Origin: VRUE01 sp963753585
Lineage (GTDB): Bacteria; Actinomycetota; Thermoleophilia; Solirubrobacterales; 70-9
NCBI GenBank assembly: GCA_963753585.1
Contig: CAVWCU010000001.1
Coordinates: forward strand, 806,001 to 870,000
DNA length: 64,000 nt
Direction: 5' to 3'
The position numbers and the translations under genes were made by a program. This document shows, piece after piece, positions 10,504-18,832 of this stretch (the stretch's first letter is position 1; every line of letters begins with the position of its first letter). The notes beneath the pieces are model-generated. The model did no database searches, was not told the origin of the DNA, and saw only the letters and a program-made list of their open reading frames with translations.

Positions 10504-11534
10504 CCGCGCTTCGCAGCTTCGGCCTGATCGCCGCGGTCGCGCTTGTCGCTTACGCGGTCCTGCGCCGGCACTCGCTGCGAAACGTCGACGTGCTGATCCT
10601 GATCGCCGCCGGCCTGGGGCTGGCGCTTGTCTCTGGAACCGAAATCACCGACGCGCTGCTCTCCGCCTTCTCCTTCGAGAAGGGCAATGGCGGCCGCATC
10701 CTCGGTCTCGCCGTCTTCTCGATCTTCATCCTCTTCATGCTCGCCCTGCGGGCGCTCTCGCAGGGGGCCCGCAACGCGCGCCAGCTCTCCGCCGTGCTGG
10801 AGGGGCTCGCCTGGGAGGAGTTCCGCCAAGCGGACCTCCCGGCCCGCTTCCGCAGCAAGGTCGCGGTCGTCGTCCCCGCCTACAACGAGGCCGAGAACAT
10901 CGGCTACGTGCTCGACCTGATGCCGGGCGAAGTCTGCGGTACGCCGATCGCGGTGCTCGTCGTCGACGACGGCTCGCGCGACGGCACCGCCGACGTCGCC
11001 GCCGAGCGCGGTGCGGTCGTCGCCCGCCACGTGATCAACCGCGGCGGCGGTGCTGCTCTGCGCACCGGCTACCGCCTGATGGTCGAATCGGGCGCCGAGG
11101 TCGTCGTCACGCTCGACGCCGACGGGCAGCACCTACCCGCGGAGATGGAACGCTTGGTCAAACCGATTCTCGACGGCGAGGTCGACGTCGCCCACGGCTC
11201 GCGCGTGCTCGGACAGGCCGACCGCAACCACCTGTCCCGCGAGCTCGGCATCGTCTTCTTCAACCGGCTCGTCTCCACCATCACCCGGACCAAGGTCAGC
11301 GACTGCTCCAACGGCTACCGCGCCGTGCGAACCACCGTCCTACCCCAGCTCGTCCTGCGCCAGGAGCAGTTCCATACCTCCGAGTTCATGATCGAGGCGA
11401 TCAAGCGCGGGATCCCCGCCAAAGAGGTCCCGATCACGGTCGAGCGCCGCCTCCACGGCCACTCGAAGAAGCCCGCCGTCGTCCGCTACGGCCTCGGCTT
11501 CGCCAACGCGATCGTCCGCACCTGGCTGCGCTAG
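10467..11534 (+). CDS. DUF2304 membrane domain fused to a GT2 (dolichyl-phosphate mannosyltransferase-like) glycosyltransferase
   Basis: Residues 1-110 contain hydrophobic segments (LIAAVALVAYAVL, VLILIAAGLGLAL, FSIFILFMLALRALS) in the DUF2304 pattern. Residues from about 130 form a family 2 glycosyltransferase: VAVVVPAYNEAENIGYVLD, the nucleotide-binding VLVVDDGSRDGT, the metal-binding VVTLDADGQHLP and VSDCSNGYRAV. Such enzymes make polyprenyl-phosphate sugars, the donors used by GT-C enzymes, which fits the two upstream genes. DUF2304 and GT2 are commonly separate neighbouring genes; here they are one 355-residue chain. ATG 10467 overlaps the upstream gene. Confidence 0.85.
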   Translation: MVLQAGIFPAELTALRSFGLIAAVALVAYAVLRRHSLRNVDVLILIAAGLGLALVSGTEITDALLSAFSFEKGNGGRILGLAVFSIFILFMLALRALSQGARNARQLSAVLEGLAWEEFRQADLPARFRSKVAVVVPAYNEAENIGYVLDLMPGEVCGTPIAVLVVDDGSRDGTADVAAERGAVVARHVINRGGGAALRTGYRLMVESGAEVVVTLDADGQHLPAEMERLVKPILDGEVDVAHGSRVLGQADRNHLSRELGIVFFNRLVSTITRTKVSDCSNGYRAVRTTVLPQLVLRQEQFHTSEFMIEAIKRGIPAKEVPITVERRLHGHSKKPAVVRYGLGFANAIVRTWLR

Positions 11535-13034
11535 TTAGCGCCTCGGCCTGAGGACCAGGCGCCGCGAGCGAACTCGCGACTGATTGCCGCTCGCGGGGGC
11601 GACCGCGCGCAACGACGCCCGCCTGGCGATACGCAGGCGAAAGTGAGCCGTGCAGCGACGGTCTAGGCGCTTGGCGGCGATCCTCCGGCCATCGCGCCGC
11701 AGGGCGACCCTGCGCCCCGCAGCTCCGGTGCAGGGCAGGAGGCGAACCCGAACCTTGAAGCGATGGCCGCTTGCGCCGAGCGACCGGGCGGAGATGCGCA
11801 ACCGAGCGCGTCGCTGCATCCTGGAAATCGGAGTGGCCGTGGCCAACGATGGGCAGACGGCGGGCGAGTCCCCCTGCAGGCGGAAGACGGCCCCTTCCCT
11901 GGAGGTGACGTAGACGCGCCCACAGGAGTCCTCGCCGAAGGAGGTCGGCCGGTCGACCGTGAGGCCCTCGGAACGATCGTCGCTCGCCACTCCGCCGGAG
12001 CCCGGCAGGAGGAGCGAACGGATCTCCTCGCTGCAGAAGTCGGTGTACACGTAGCGGCCGTAGAGGTCGCCGACGCTCGCGTCGCGGACGACGTAGCCGC
12101 CGATGATCGAGCAACCGTGGGCGCTGCCGTCGCCGGGGTCTTCGTGCGGGTAGTCGAAGACCGGCTCGGTGAAACCGGCGGCGGAACCGCAGCCGGCCGG
12201 CGGGAATTCGTATTCGAGGAAGCCCTCGCGGCAGTTCCAGCCGTAGTTCGCCCCGGCGCCGGAGACGACGCCCCCGCCGGGGCTGGGTGCGTAGTCGACC
12301 TCCTCGCGCGCATCCTGGCCGACGTCGGCGACGACCATCCCCCCGCTGGCGCGGTCGAAGGAGAAACGCCAGGGGTTGCGCAACCCGGAGGCCCAGATCT
12401 CGTCCCGCCCCGGCCCCGCGAGGAAGGGATTGCCGGCCGGCACCTCGTAGGACGGAGTCTGCCCCGGGCGCGGCACGATGCGGAGGATCTTGCCGAGCAG
12501 CTCTTCGGTGTCCTGGCCGTTTTCGAACGGGTCGCCCCCGCCCCCGCCGTCGCCCAGCGAGACGTAGAGGTAGCCGTCGGGGCCGAACTGGAGCTGCCCT
12601 CCGTTGTGGTTGGCTTCCTGAGAGTGGCCGATCGAGACGATCGGCTCGCGGATCACCTGACTCGCATCCCCTGGATCGGGACGGAACGAGTCGACGTGGA
12701 CGTCGCCCTCCTGGCCGTCGGCTTCAGTGCCGGTGTAGGCGGCGTAGAAACGGCCCGAGGCATTGAAATCGGGGGCCGGGACGATCGAGAGCATGCCCCG
12801 CTCCGATTCGCAACAGCTGACCAGGGCGCTGATGTCGGCGAAGACCCGGGTGCCACCGGGTGCCACTTCGACCACCCTCCCTTCACGCTCGACGATCAGG
12901 ATGCGCTCCGGGTCACGGGGATCGGAGGTGACGAAGATCGGCTCCTCGAAGCTGCCGATCGGCTCGAGCGTCGCCGCGCCGGCGGACCCGCAGGGCACCG
13001 CCAAGAGGGCGAGGAGGGTTGCCGGCCAACGCAT
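11535..13034 (-). CDS. secreted PQQ-dependent sugar dehydrogenase-like protein (GDH/HHIP beta-propeller)
   Basis: The 499-residue protein has a signal peptide (ATLLALLAVPCGSAGA). Its six-bladed propeller matches soluble glucose or aldose sugar dehydrogenases: PERILIVEREGRVVEV, the His-containing NHNGGQLQFGPDGYLYVSL, GKILRIVPRPG, IWASGLRNPWRFSFD, ADVGQDAREEVDY and NYGWNCREG. After about residue 400 there is an Arg-rich beta-sandwich-like extension (RLLPCTGAAGRRVALRRDG) not needed for catalysis. ATG 13034 begins the signal peptide; a GTG six bases upstream is an alternative. Oxidation of an extracellular sugar feeding the quinone pool is the likely role. Confidence 0.82.
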   Translation of the reverse strand: MRWPATLLALLAVPCGSAGAATLEPIGSFEEPIFVTSDPRDPERILIVEREGRVVEVAPGGTRVFADISALVSCCESERGMLSIVPAPDFNASGRFYAAYTGTEADGQEGDVHVDSFRPDPGDASQVIREPIVSIGHSQEANHNGGQLQFGPDGYLYVSLGDGGGGGDPFENGQDTEELLGKILRIVPRPGQTPSYEVPAGNPFLAGPGRDEIWASGLRNPWRFSFDRASGGMVVADVGQDAREEVDYAPSPGGGVVSGAGANYGWNCREGFLEYEFPPAGCGSAAGFTEPVFDYPHEDPGDGSAHGCSIIGGYVVRDASVGDLYGRYVYTDFCSEEIRSLLLPGSGGVASDDRSEGLTVDRPTSFGEDSCGRVYVTSREGAVFRLQGDSPAVCPSLATATPISRMQRRARLRISARSLGASGHRFKVRVRLLPCTGAAGRRVALRRDGRRIAAKRLDRRCTAHFRLRIARRASLRAVAPASGNQSRVRSRRLVLRPRR

Positions 13035-13048
13035 GCGCACCCCGACAG

Positions 13049-13333
13049 CTAACCAACTCCCGGGTGCCGCACCTCGGCCGGGTCGGGCAGGTAGAGGTCG
13101 GTGCCGCAGCGGGGGCAGACCTGGACGTAGAGCTTGACTGCCTTGTGGCAGTTGGGGCACTGGCGTTCGGGTTCGTCCTTCTCGGAGCGGTAGAGGATCA
13201 CCGCGATCAGGCCGAGCGGAGGCAGCATCGTGCCGATCAGCAGCCAGAGCCAGAACGAGCTGCCCTTGCCCTTGCCGATGATCGCGGTGGCTAGGCCGAA
13301 GAAGAAGGCGATGACGAGGTACTCGAATCCCAC
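13049..13333 (-). CDS. small membrane protein with C-terminal zinc ribbon
   Basis: The 94-residue protein has two hydrophobic segments (YLVIAFFFGLATAII and FWLWLLIGTMLPPLGLIAVI). They are followed by a four-Cys zinc-ribbon: QCPNCHKAVKLY and VCPRCGTDLYL. The start overlaps the end of the NDH-2 gene by 43 nt, so the two are probably co-transcribed. The function is unknown; the arrangement resembles many small actinobacterial membrane zinc-ribbon proteins. Confidence 0.72.
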   Translation of the reverse strand: MGFEYLVIAFFFGLATAIIGKGKGSSFWLWLLIGTMLPPLGLIAVILYRSEKDEPERQCPNCHKAVKLYVQVCPRCGTDLYLPDPAEVRHPGVG

Positions 13334-14616
13334 GGGTCCATTGTCGCGTCAAGTCGCTTCGGGTGCCCGATCGAGCCGACCTCGGAGATGTCGCGGCGGA
13401 AGGGCAGGCTGGCGGTCCAGTCGATAACGGCACGGGCCTTGCGGGCGGCACCCGGGATCTGGCTCATGTGGTAGGTCCGGGCCATCCACCAAGCGGGGAA
13501 GCCGCGAAAGGTGCGGCTGCCGACCTTGCCCACGGCCTTGTAGCGGCCGAGGTTGACGAAGGCGGCGCTGCCGCGATAGTCGAAGGAGCGCGTGCTGCCG
13601 ACGCCCAGCTCAGCCGCGATGTTGCGCGCCGCCACCGGGCCTTGGCGCACGGCGTGCTGCGCGGTCGGCGGGCAGAGCCCACCGCGCGGGTCGGGAGCGG
13701 CGGCGCAGTCGCCGATCGCCCAGACCGCGTCCATGCCCCTTACCCGCAGGTGATCGTCGACGGGGACACGACCGCGCTCGTCGAGTGGAACCGAGAGCCG
13801 GCGCAGGCTCGGGTGCGGGGCCACACCCGCCGTCCAGACGACGGTCCGGGTGGGCAGGGTCTCACCGGTGGCGATGCGGGCGCTGTCGGCCCGCACTTCC
13901 TCCAGGGTCGTGCCGAGGCGGATGTCGATGCCGCGGCCGCGCAGCTCGCGCACGGCGTAGTCGGCAAGCTCGGCGTCGATCTCGGGCAGGACGCGGTCGG
14001 CGGCCTCGACCAGGACCCAGCGCATGCCGTGCAGGCGGGCCCGCGGGTAGCTCTCGATCGCGTCGGTGGCGAAGTCCTGGAGCTCGGCCAGCGCCTCGAG
14101 GCCGGCATAGCCACCGCCGACGAAGACGTAGGTGAGCAGCTCCTCGCGCCGGGCCGCGTCGTCGGTCGCATTGGCGGCCTCCAGCGTCTCGATCACGTGG
14201 TTGCGCAGCCAGATCGCGTCGGCCAGGCTCTTGAACCCGATCGCGTGCTCAGAAAGACCGGGCACCGGCAGCACCCGCGAGACCGACCCCAGCGCAAGCA
14301 GCAGCTGGTCGTAGGGAAGCTGCTCGGCCTCGCCCTCGCGGGTGCGCAGCTCGACCGTCTTCGCCACCGGATCGTGGCCGGCGATCGAGCCCAGGCGCAG
14401 GTACGTCCGGTCGAGGATCTCGCGCAGCGGCGTGACCACGTGCCGAGGCTCCAGCGTCCCCGCCGCGGCCTCCGGCAGGAACGGCGTGTAGAGCAGGAAG
14501 TTGACGTCGTTGACGAGGACCAGCCGGGTCGACTGCCGCGGCAGGACCCGCTCCAGCTCCCGCGCCGCCATCGCGCCCCCGAATCCACCACCGGCGATGA
14601 CGACGTTCCAGGCCAT
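13291..14616 (-). CDS. ndh: type II NADH dehydrogenase (NDH-2)
   Basis: This single-subunit flavoenzyme passes electrons from NADH to menaquinone at the membrane. The 441-residue protein starts with the FAD-binding Rossmann motif VVIAGGGFGGAMAARELE. A second dinucleotide motif is TYVFVGGGYAGLEALAEL, the FAD-contacting motif is VWAIGDCAAAPDP, and PPTAQHAVRQGPVAARNIA precedes the membrane-associating C-terminus. ATG 14616 was chosen because it directly precedes the FAD motif. A perfect 12-bp palindrome at 14632-14656 lies immediately upstream and is a likely repressor site. Confidence 0.88.
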   Translation of the reverse strand: MAWNVVIAGGGFGGAMAARELERVLPRQSTRLVLVNDVNFLLYTPFLPEAAAGTLEPRHVVTPLREILDRTYLRLGSIAGHDPVAKTVELRTREGEAEQLPYDQLLLALGSVSRVLPVPGLSEHAIGFKSLADAIWLRNHVIETLEAANATDDAARREELLTYVFVGGGYAGLEALAELQDFATDAIESYPRARLHGMRWVLVEAADRVLPEIDAELADYAVRELRGRGIDIRLGTTLEEVRADSARIATGETLPTRTVVWTAGVAPHPSLRRLSVPLDERGRVPVDDHLRVRGMDAVWAIGDCAAAPDPRGGLCPPTAQHAVRQGPVAARNIAAELGVGSTRSFDYRGSAAFVNLGRYKAVGKVGSRTFRGFPAWWMARTYHMSQIPGAARKARAVIDWTASLPFRRDISEVGSIGHPKRLDATMDPWDSSTSSSPSSSA

Positions 14617-14631
14617 GCACCCAAACTTAGC

Positions 14632-14656
14632 ACTTTGTAACAAGTTGTTACAAAGT
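14632..14656. promoter_or_regulatory. 12-bp perfect palindromic operator upstream of ndh
   Basis: ACTTTGTAACAA, a central G, and TTGTTACAAAGT form a perfect inverted repeat of 25 bp. It ends 16 bp before the ndh start codon. This AT-rich island in a very GC-rich genome has the form of a dimeric-repressor operator (TetR, MarR or similar). The regulator is not identifiable from the window. Confidence 0.65.
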
Positions 14657-14911
14657 AACGGAACGCACTTTCAAGTTGTCCTTGCAAGCGACTCGATGCA
14701 GCGATAAGGTTTCGCCCAAGGTGTTCACATTGAACGGCCCCGGGAGCTACCCCGGGGCCGTTTCTTTCGCGGCGTGCCCTACCGACGATTCGCGAGCTTC
14801 GATGCAAGCGCGATCAGCGCCCGAATCACGCCCGCGTAGGCCAGCAGGACCGCCGCGGTTGGGGCGTCCACGTCTGTCTAAGGCGTAAGGGCGAGAAGTT
14901 CGCCCCACGCC
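14657..14911. other. intergenic region between ndh and gatB
   Basis: About 255 bp without a convincing protein gene. It holds a strong GC hairpin with a T-rich tail on the + strand (14733-14768) and most of a second hairpin at the gatB stop (14879-14914). A short + strand transcript starting near the operator and ending at the first hairpin is possible, but nothing in the sequence proves it. Confidence 0.5.
14733..14768 (+). terminator. Rho-independent terminator
   Basis: AACGGCCCCGGG pairs with CCCGGGGCCGTT around a 6-nt loop (stem 14733-14762). It is followed by TCTTTC on the + strand. On the - strand the following sequence is less U-rich, so + strand termination is favoured. Confidence 0.6.
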
Positions 14912-14914
14912 TTA
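14879..14914. terminator. hairpin overlapping the gatB stop codon
   Basis: TAAGGCGT and GGGCGA pair with TCGCCC and ACGCCTTA around a short loop, with small internal asymmetry. The 3' arm includes the gatB TAA stop (reverse complement of 14912-14914). It lacks a T-run. It probably ends or protects the gatCAB transcript. Confidence 0.5.
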
Positions 14915-16351
14915 AATCCCGAGTTGCCCCTTGATCAGGCGATTTACCTCGCCGCCATCGGCTCTCCCCTTCGTTTGCTTCATCACGGCGCCGACGATGG
15001 CGCCGATCGCCTTCTGGTTGCCGGAGCGGATCTGATCGGCGGCCTCGGGATTGGCCTCGACCGCAGCGGCGACGATCGACTCCAGCTCGCCGCTGTCTGA
15101 GATCTGGGCGAGACCCTCGCGCTGGACTATCGCCTCCGGGTCGCCGCCTTCGGCGACGAGGGTAGAGAGCACTGTCTTGCCGCTGCCGTGGGAGATCTTC
15201 TTCTCCTGAACCATGCCCACGAGGGCGGCCAGGGCGCCCGGCTCGACCTTCGAGTCTGCCGCGCCCCCCTCTCCCCCGTCCTGGCGCAGCGCCGCCGCCA
15301 GCTCACCGGTTACCCAGTTGGCGATCACGCGCGGCTCGACCCCGCCTGCCGCCCCGGCCACCTGCTCGAAGTACCCGGCAGTCTCGGGGTCGGCCGCGAG
15401 CAGGGCGGCGACATCCTCGGCCAGTCCCATCTCCCCCTCGTAGCGAGCCGCTCGCGCCGCCGGCAGCTCCGGCAGCGACTCGCGCGCCTCGCGGATCATC
15501 TCCTCGGTGGGAGCGATCGGCACCAGGTCGGGCTCGGGGAAGTAGCGGTAGTCGTGCGCCTCCTCCTTGGAGCGCAGCGGGTGCAGGGTGCCGTCCTCGG
15601 GGTGGAAGTGGAGGGTCTCCTGGACCACGGTCCCCCCTCCCTCGATCAGCTCGCGCTGGCGCGCCAGCTCGGCTTCCATGCCCCGCTCGAGGAAGCGGAA
15701 GCTGTTCATGTTCTTCAGCTCGGTCTTCGTCCCCAGCTCATCGCTGCCCGCGGGCCGCACCGAGACGTTGGCGTCGACCCGCAGGCTGCCCTCCTCCATG
15801 TTGACGTCGGAGACGCCGAGCTGGCGGACGGTCTCGCGCAGCAGGCGCGCCCAGGCCGCTGCCTCGGCGGCGCCGCGGAGGTCGGGTTCGGTGACGATCT
15901 CGACCAGCGGCGTGCCGCCACGGTTGAAGTCGACGAGAGAGGCGCCGGAGCCGTGGATGCGGCCCGAGTCGCCGACGTGGATCATCTTCGCCGCGTCCTC
16001 CTCGAGGTGGGCGCGGTGGATGCGGACGCCGCCGAGGCGCCCGTTGCTGGCGATCGGGATGTCGTACTGGCTGATCTGGTAGGCCTTGGGGCTGTCGGGA
16101 TAGAAGTAGTTCTTGCGGTGGAAGATCGAGCGAGGGGCCACCTCGCACTCCAGGGCAGCGGCGATCTTCAGCGCATAGAGGATTGCCTGCTCGTTGGTCA
16201 CCGGGAGCACGCCCGGGTGGGCCAGGCAGACAGGGCAGGTGTGGACGTTCGGCTCGTCGCCGAAGGAGAGCTCGCAGCCGCAGAACATCTTCGTCTTGGT
16301 CGCGAGCTGGACGTGGATCTCCAGCCCGATGACCGCCTCGAGCTCAGCCAC
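14912..16351 (-). CDS. gatB: Asp-tRNA(Asn)/Glu-tRNA(Gln) amidotransferase subunit B
   Basis: GatB binds misacylated tRNA and performs the kinase and transamidation step that makes Gln-tRNA(Gln) and/or Asn-tRNA(Asn). The 479-residue protein starts LEAVIGLEIHVQLATKTKMF, with zinc-ligand cysteines in FCGCELSF and HTCPVCLAHPGVLPV. Other signatures are FHRKNYFYPDSPKAYQISQY and DFNRGGTPLVEIVTEPDL. The C-terminal YqeY-like tail ends VMKQTKGRADGGEVNRLIKG. It overlaps gatA by 8 nt. An amidotransferase in this genome is relevant to the AspRS/AsnRS-like enzyme at 33.1 kb. Confidence 0.97.
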   Translation of the reverse strand: MAELEAVIGLEIHVQLATKTKMFCGCELSFGDEPNVHTCPVCLAHPGVLPVTNEQAILYALKIAAALECEVAPRSIFHRKNYFYPDSPKAYQISQYDIPIASNGRLGGVRIHRAHLEEDAAKMIHVGDSGRIHGSGASLVDFNRGGTPLVEIVTEPDLRGAAEAAAWARLLRETVRQLGVSDVNMEEGSLRVDANVSVRPAGSDELGTKTELKNMNSFRFLERGMEAELARQRELIEGGGTVVQETLHFHPEDGTLHPLRSKEEAHDYRYFPEPDLVPIAPTEEMIREARESLPELPAARAARYEGEMGLAEDVAALLAADPETAGYFEQVAGAAGGVEPRVIANWVTGELAAALRQDGGEGGAADSKVEPGALAALVGMVQEKKISHGSGKTVLSTLVAEGGDPEAIVQREGLAQISDSGELESIVAAAVEANPEAADQIRSGNQKAIGAIVGAVMKQTKGRADGGEVNRLIKGQLGI

Positions 16352-17789
16352 CGGGAGCCTCCTCCGGCCTCGCCTCGAAGCCGATCGCCTGCTCCAGGGC
16401 GTGGGCGGCGTCGAGGAGCTTCTGCTCGGCGAAGGCCGGGGCGGCGATCTGGAAGCCGACCGGGAGCTGCGGGCCGCCGCCCTGGGGCTCGGCCAGCCCG
16501 GCGGGAATCGAGATCGCGGGTATGCCGGCGAGGCTCATCGGCACCGTGAAGAAGTCGTTCAGGTACATCGCCAGAGGATCGGCCGTCTTCTCGCCGAGCC
16601 CGAAGGCGACCGAGGGCGAGGTCGGCGTGACGACGAAGTCGAACTCGGCGAAGGCGGCCGAGAAGTCGGCGGCGATCTTGGTCCGCACCTTCTGCGCCTG
16701 CCCGTAGTAGGCGTCGTAGTAGCCGGAGGAGAGCGCGTAGGTGCCGAGCATGATGCGGCGCTTCACCTCGGTGCCGAACCCCTCCGCCCGGGTCGTCTCG
16801 TACATCTCGATCAGGTCGCCGCTGCCCTCGCTCCTCATCCCGTAACGGACGCCGTCATAGCGGGCGAGGTTCGAGGAGGCCTCGGCCGGGGCGATCACGT
16901 AGTAGGCGGAGATCCCGTGCTCGGCATGGGGCAGCGGGGCCTCGGCGATCTCGCCGCCGAGCTGCTCGATCCGAGACAGCGTCGCCTCGAAGACCTCGCG
17001 AACGCCAGGCTCGATCGCGTCGCGGGCGAGATCGGAGGGGACGGCGAAGCGCAGGCCCTTCAGGTCCTCGCGGTCAGGCAGGCGCGGTGCCGCTTCGAGC
17101 CCGACCGAGGTCGAGTCGCAGGGGTCGGCCCCTTGCAGGATCGCCAGCATCAGCGCGGCGTCCCTGACGTCGCGGGTGAGCGGGCCGCACTGGTCCAACG
17201 AGGAAGCGAAGGCGATCATGCCGTAGCGGGAGATCGCGCCGTAGGTGGGCTTGAGGCCGACGATGCCGCAGAGCGAAGCGGGCTGGCGGATCGAGCCGCC
17301 GGTGTCGGTGCCGATCGCCCAGGGCGCCAGGCCGCCGGCGACCACGGCGGCTGAGCCGCCGGAGGAGCCGCCCGGTACACGGCCACGGTCCCAGGGGTTC
17401 AGCACCGGCCCGAAGGCCGAGTTCTCGTTGGAGGATCCCATCGCGAACTCGTCCATGTTGGTCTTGCCGAGGACCGGCGCCCCCGCCTCAATCAGCCGCC
17501 GAACCGCGGTCGAGGTGTAGGCCGGCCGGTAGCCCTCGAGGATCCGCGACCCGGCCGTGGTCGGCACCCCCTCGGTGCAGAAGATGTCCTTGACTGCGAC
17601 CGGAGCAAGCCGTGGTTGCTCGACCGCGATCGCCCCCGCATCGCCGTTGCCGTCCCGCCACAGATACGCGTTCAGCTCGTCCCCAGCTGCAGCCTCAGCC
17701 CAGGCCTTCCCGTACTCCCCCGGCGACAGATCCCCCGAAGCCATCGCCTCCTGCGCCTGGACGGCGGTGAGATCGAGCATGTCGGCCAT
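16344..17789 (-). CDS. gatA: Asp-tRNA(Asn)/Glu-tRNA(Gln) amidotransferase subunit A
   Basis: GatA is the amidase subunit that releases ammonia from glutamine. The 481-residue protein has the Ser-cisSer-Lys triad of the amidase signature family. The Lys is in PVAVKDIFCTEG, and the Gly/Ser motif is VPGGSSGGSAAVVAGG followed by GTDTGGSIRQPASLCG. The ATG start follows directly after the gatC stop, and the 3' end overlaps gatB, giving a tight gatCAB operon. Confidence 0.97.
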   Translation of the reverse strand: MADMLDLTAVQAQEAMASGDLSPGEYGKAWAEAAAGDELNAYLWRDGNGDAGAIAVEQPRLAPVAVKDIFCTEGVPTTAGSRILEGYRPAYTSTAVRRLIEAGAPVLGKTNMDEFAMGSSNENSAFGPVLNPWDRGRVPGGSSGGSAAVVAGGLAPWAIGTDTGGSIRQPASLCGIVGLKPTYGAISRYGMIAFASSLDQCGPLTRDVRDAALMLAILQGADPCDSTSVGLEAAPRLPDREDLKGLRFAVPSDLARDAIEPGVREVFEATLSRIEQLGGEIAEAPLPHAEHGISAYYVIAPAEASSNLARYDGVRYGMRSEGSGDLIEMYETTRAEGFGTEVKRRIMLGTYALSSGYYDAYYGQAQKVRTKIAADFSAAFAEFDFVVTPTSPSVAFGLGEKTADPLAMYLNDFFTVPMSLAGIPAISIPAGLAEPQGGGPQLPVGFQIAAPAFAEQKLLDAAHALEQAIGFEARPEEAPGG

Positions 17790-18080
17790 TTATCCCTCCG
17801 CCTGCGGCGAAGGAACCCGAAACGCCCCGTCGACTGGATCTGGCGCCTGCGCAAGCGCCACATCCCTATCCAAGCTCACATGCGGCTCGTCCGCCCTGAG
17901 CACGTTCTCCAGCTCAACCACATGCGACGTCGGAGCCACCTCGTCCAGGTCCAGCTCACCGATCCGGTCGACGTGCTCGAGGATCCCGGAAAGCTCCCCG
18001 GCCATCCGCTCCACTTCCTCCTCGGACAGCCCGAGTCGCGCCAGCTTCGCTACGTGAAGTACCTGCTCCCGCTCAATCAC
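17790..18080 (-). CDS. gatC: Asp-tRNA(Asn)/Glu-tRNA(Gln) amidotransferase subunit C
   Basis: GatC is the small belt subunit that stabilises GatA-GatB. The 96-residue protein starts MIEREQVLHVAKLARLGLSE and includes ERMAGELSGILEHVDRIGEL and PTSHVVEL, the normal GatC pattern. It abuts gatA and is the first gene of the operon. A family A palindromic repeat lies just upstream at 18092-18205. Confidence 0.93.
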   Translation of the reverse strand: MIEREQVLHVAKLARLGLSEEEVERMAGELSGILEHVDRIGELDLDEVAPTSHVVELENVLRADEPHVSLDRDVALAQAPDPVDGAFRVPSPQAEG

Positions 18081-18091
18081 GCGGCGGATTC

Positions 18092-18205
18092 TAGGGCTGC
18101 GGGCAGGGGGTGGAGCGTCTTGTACTTTTTCGCGAGCGTACGTCCGAGCGCCAGCAGTCCCCGTCCCTCGAAAAAGTTAAGCGGAACCCCCTGCCCGCAG
18201 CCCTA
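18092..18205 (-). repeat. family A palindromic repeat, copy 1 (20-bp arms, 74-nt conserved core)
   Basis: TAGGGCTGCGGGCAGGGGGT (18092-18111) is the exact reverse complement of 18186-18205. The 74-nt core between them, read on the - strand, begins TCCGCTTAACTTTTTCGAGG, contains TGCTGGCGC and ends CGCGAAAAAGTACAAGACG plus CTCC. The core has the same length and the same end sequences as the copy at 39060-39173, which lies in the opposite orientation and has entirely different arms. The outer arm begins exactly at the TAG stop of the gene at 18203-18796. Confidence 0.85.
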
Positions 18206-18796
18206 CGCCTGCGGCGGTGGCGGCGGGTTCGGGGGCGGCGGCGGAGGTGGAGGCGGTGCCGACGAGGAGGGCGGCTGGGTCGGCGGAGGAGGAGTACCCG
18301 CGCCGGGCCCACTGGAAAGTCGGTCCGCCGCGTCGCCGAAGGTCATCCCTTCCTCCCGCATCGCGCTGTAGCCGCCGTAGGCGATCCCCGCGGCGGAGGC
18401 CAAGCCGAGGAAGATGCCGATGTTGAGAGTCGCGTCGACCGAGACGCCGCCGAAGTCACCGAAGCTGGGCGGGTCGACGATCCGGTAGAGGATGAGCAGC
18501 ACCGAGATCACGCCGAGCACGGTGACGACGGTGTTGGCCGAGACCGGCGGCTCGTAGGCGGCGTCGCTGAGTCGCAGGGCCGCCACACCGAGCGCGGCGA
18601 TGATCGCCACCAAGAGGACGAACGGGATGAAGTCAAGCGCCTCCCAGGCGTTGCCCCCCTCACCGGAGATCGTGCCCGAGAACCCTCCGACACCGGAGAC
18701 CTCGACGCCGAACCAGTTGAAGAACATGAAGACGAAGAGCAGGATCGCGGATACGGATGCGATCTTCTCACCGGTGCTCAGCCTGTCCAGATCCAT
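18203..18796 (-). CDS. four-helix membrane protein with proline-rich tail
   Basis: The 197-residue protein has four hydrophobic segments: ASVSAILLFVFMFFNWFGV, FIPFVLLVAIIAALGVAAL, TVVTVLGVISVLLILYRIV and GIFLGLASAAGIAYGGYSA. The C-terminal tail is a run of prolines interrupted by Gln, Ser and Asn. Such proteins are common in Actinomycetota, but no function is recognised. Its stop codon is the first base triplet of the family A repeat downstream. Confidence 0.7.
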   Translation of the reverse strand: MDLDRLSTGEKIASVSAILLFVFMFFNWFGVEVSGVGGFSGTISGEGGNAWEALDFIPFVLLVAIIAALGVAALRLSDAAYEPPVSANTVVTVLGVISVLLILYRIVDPPSFGDFGGVSVDATLNIGIFLGLASAAGIAYGGYSAMREEGMTFGDAADRLSSGPGAGTPPPPTQPPSSSAPPPPPPPPPNPPPPPQA

Positions 18797-18832
18797 CTGC
18801 TTACCCTCCGTGGTCTAGGGGTCGGCTCGACA

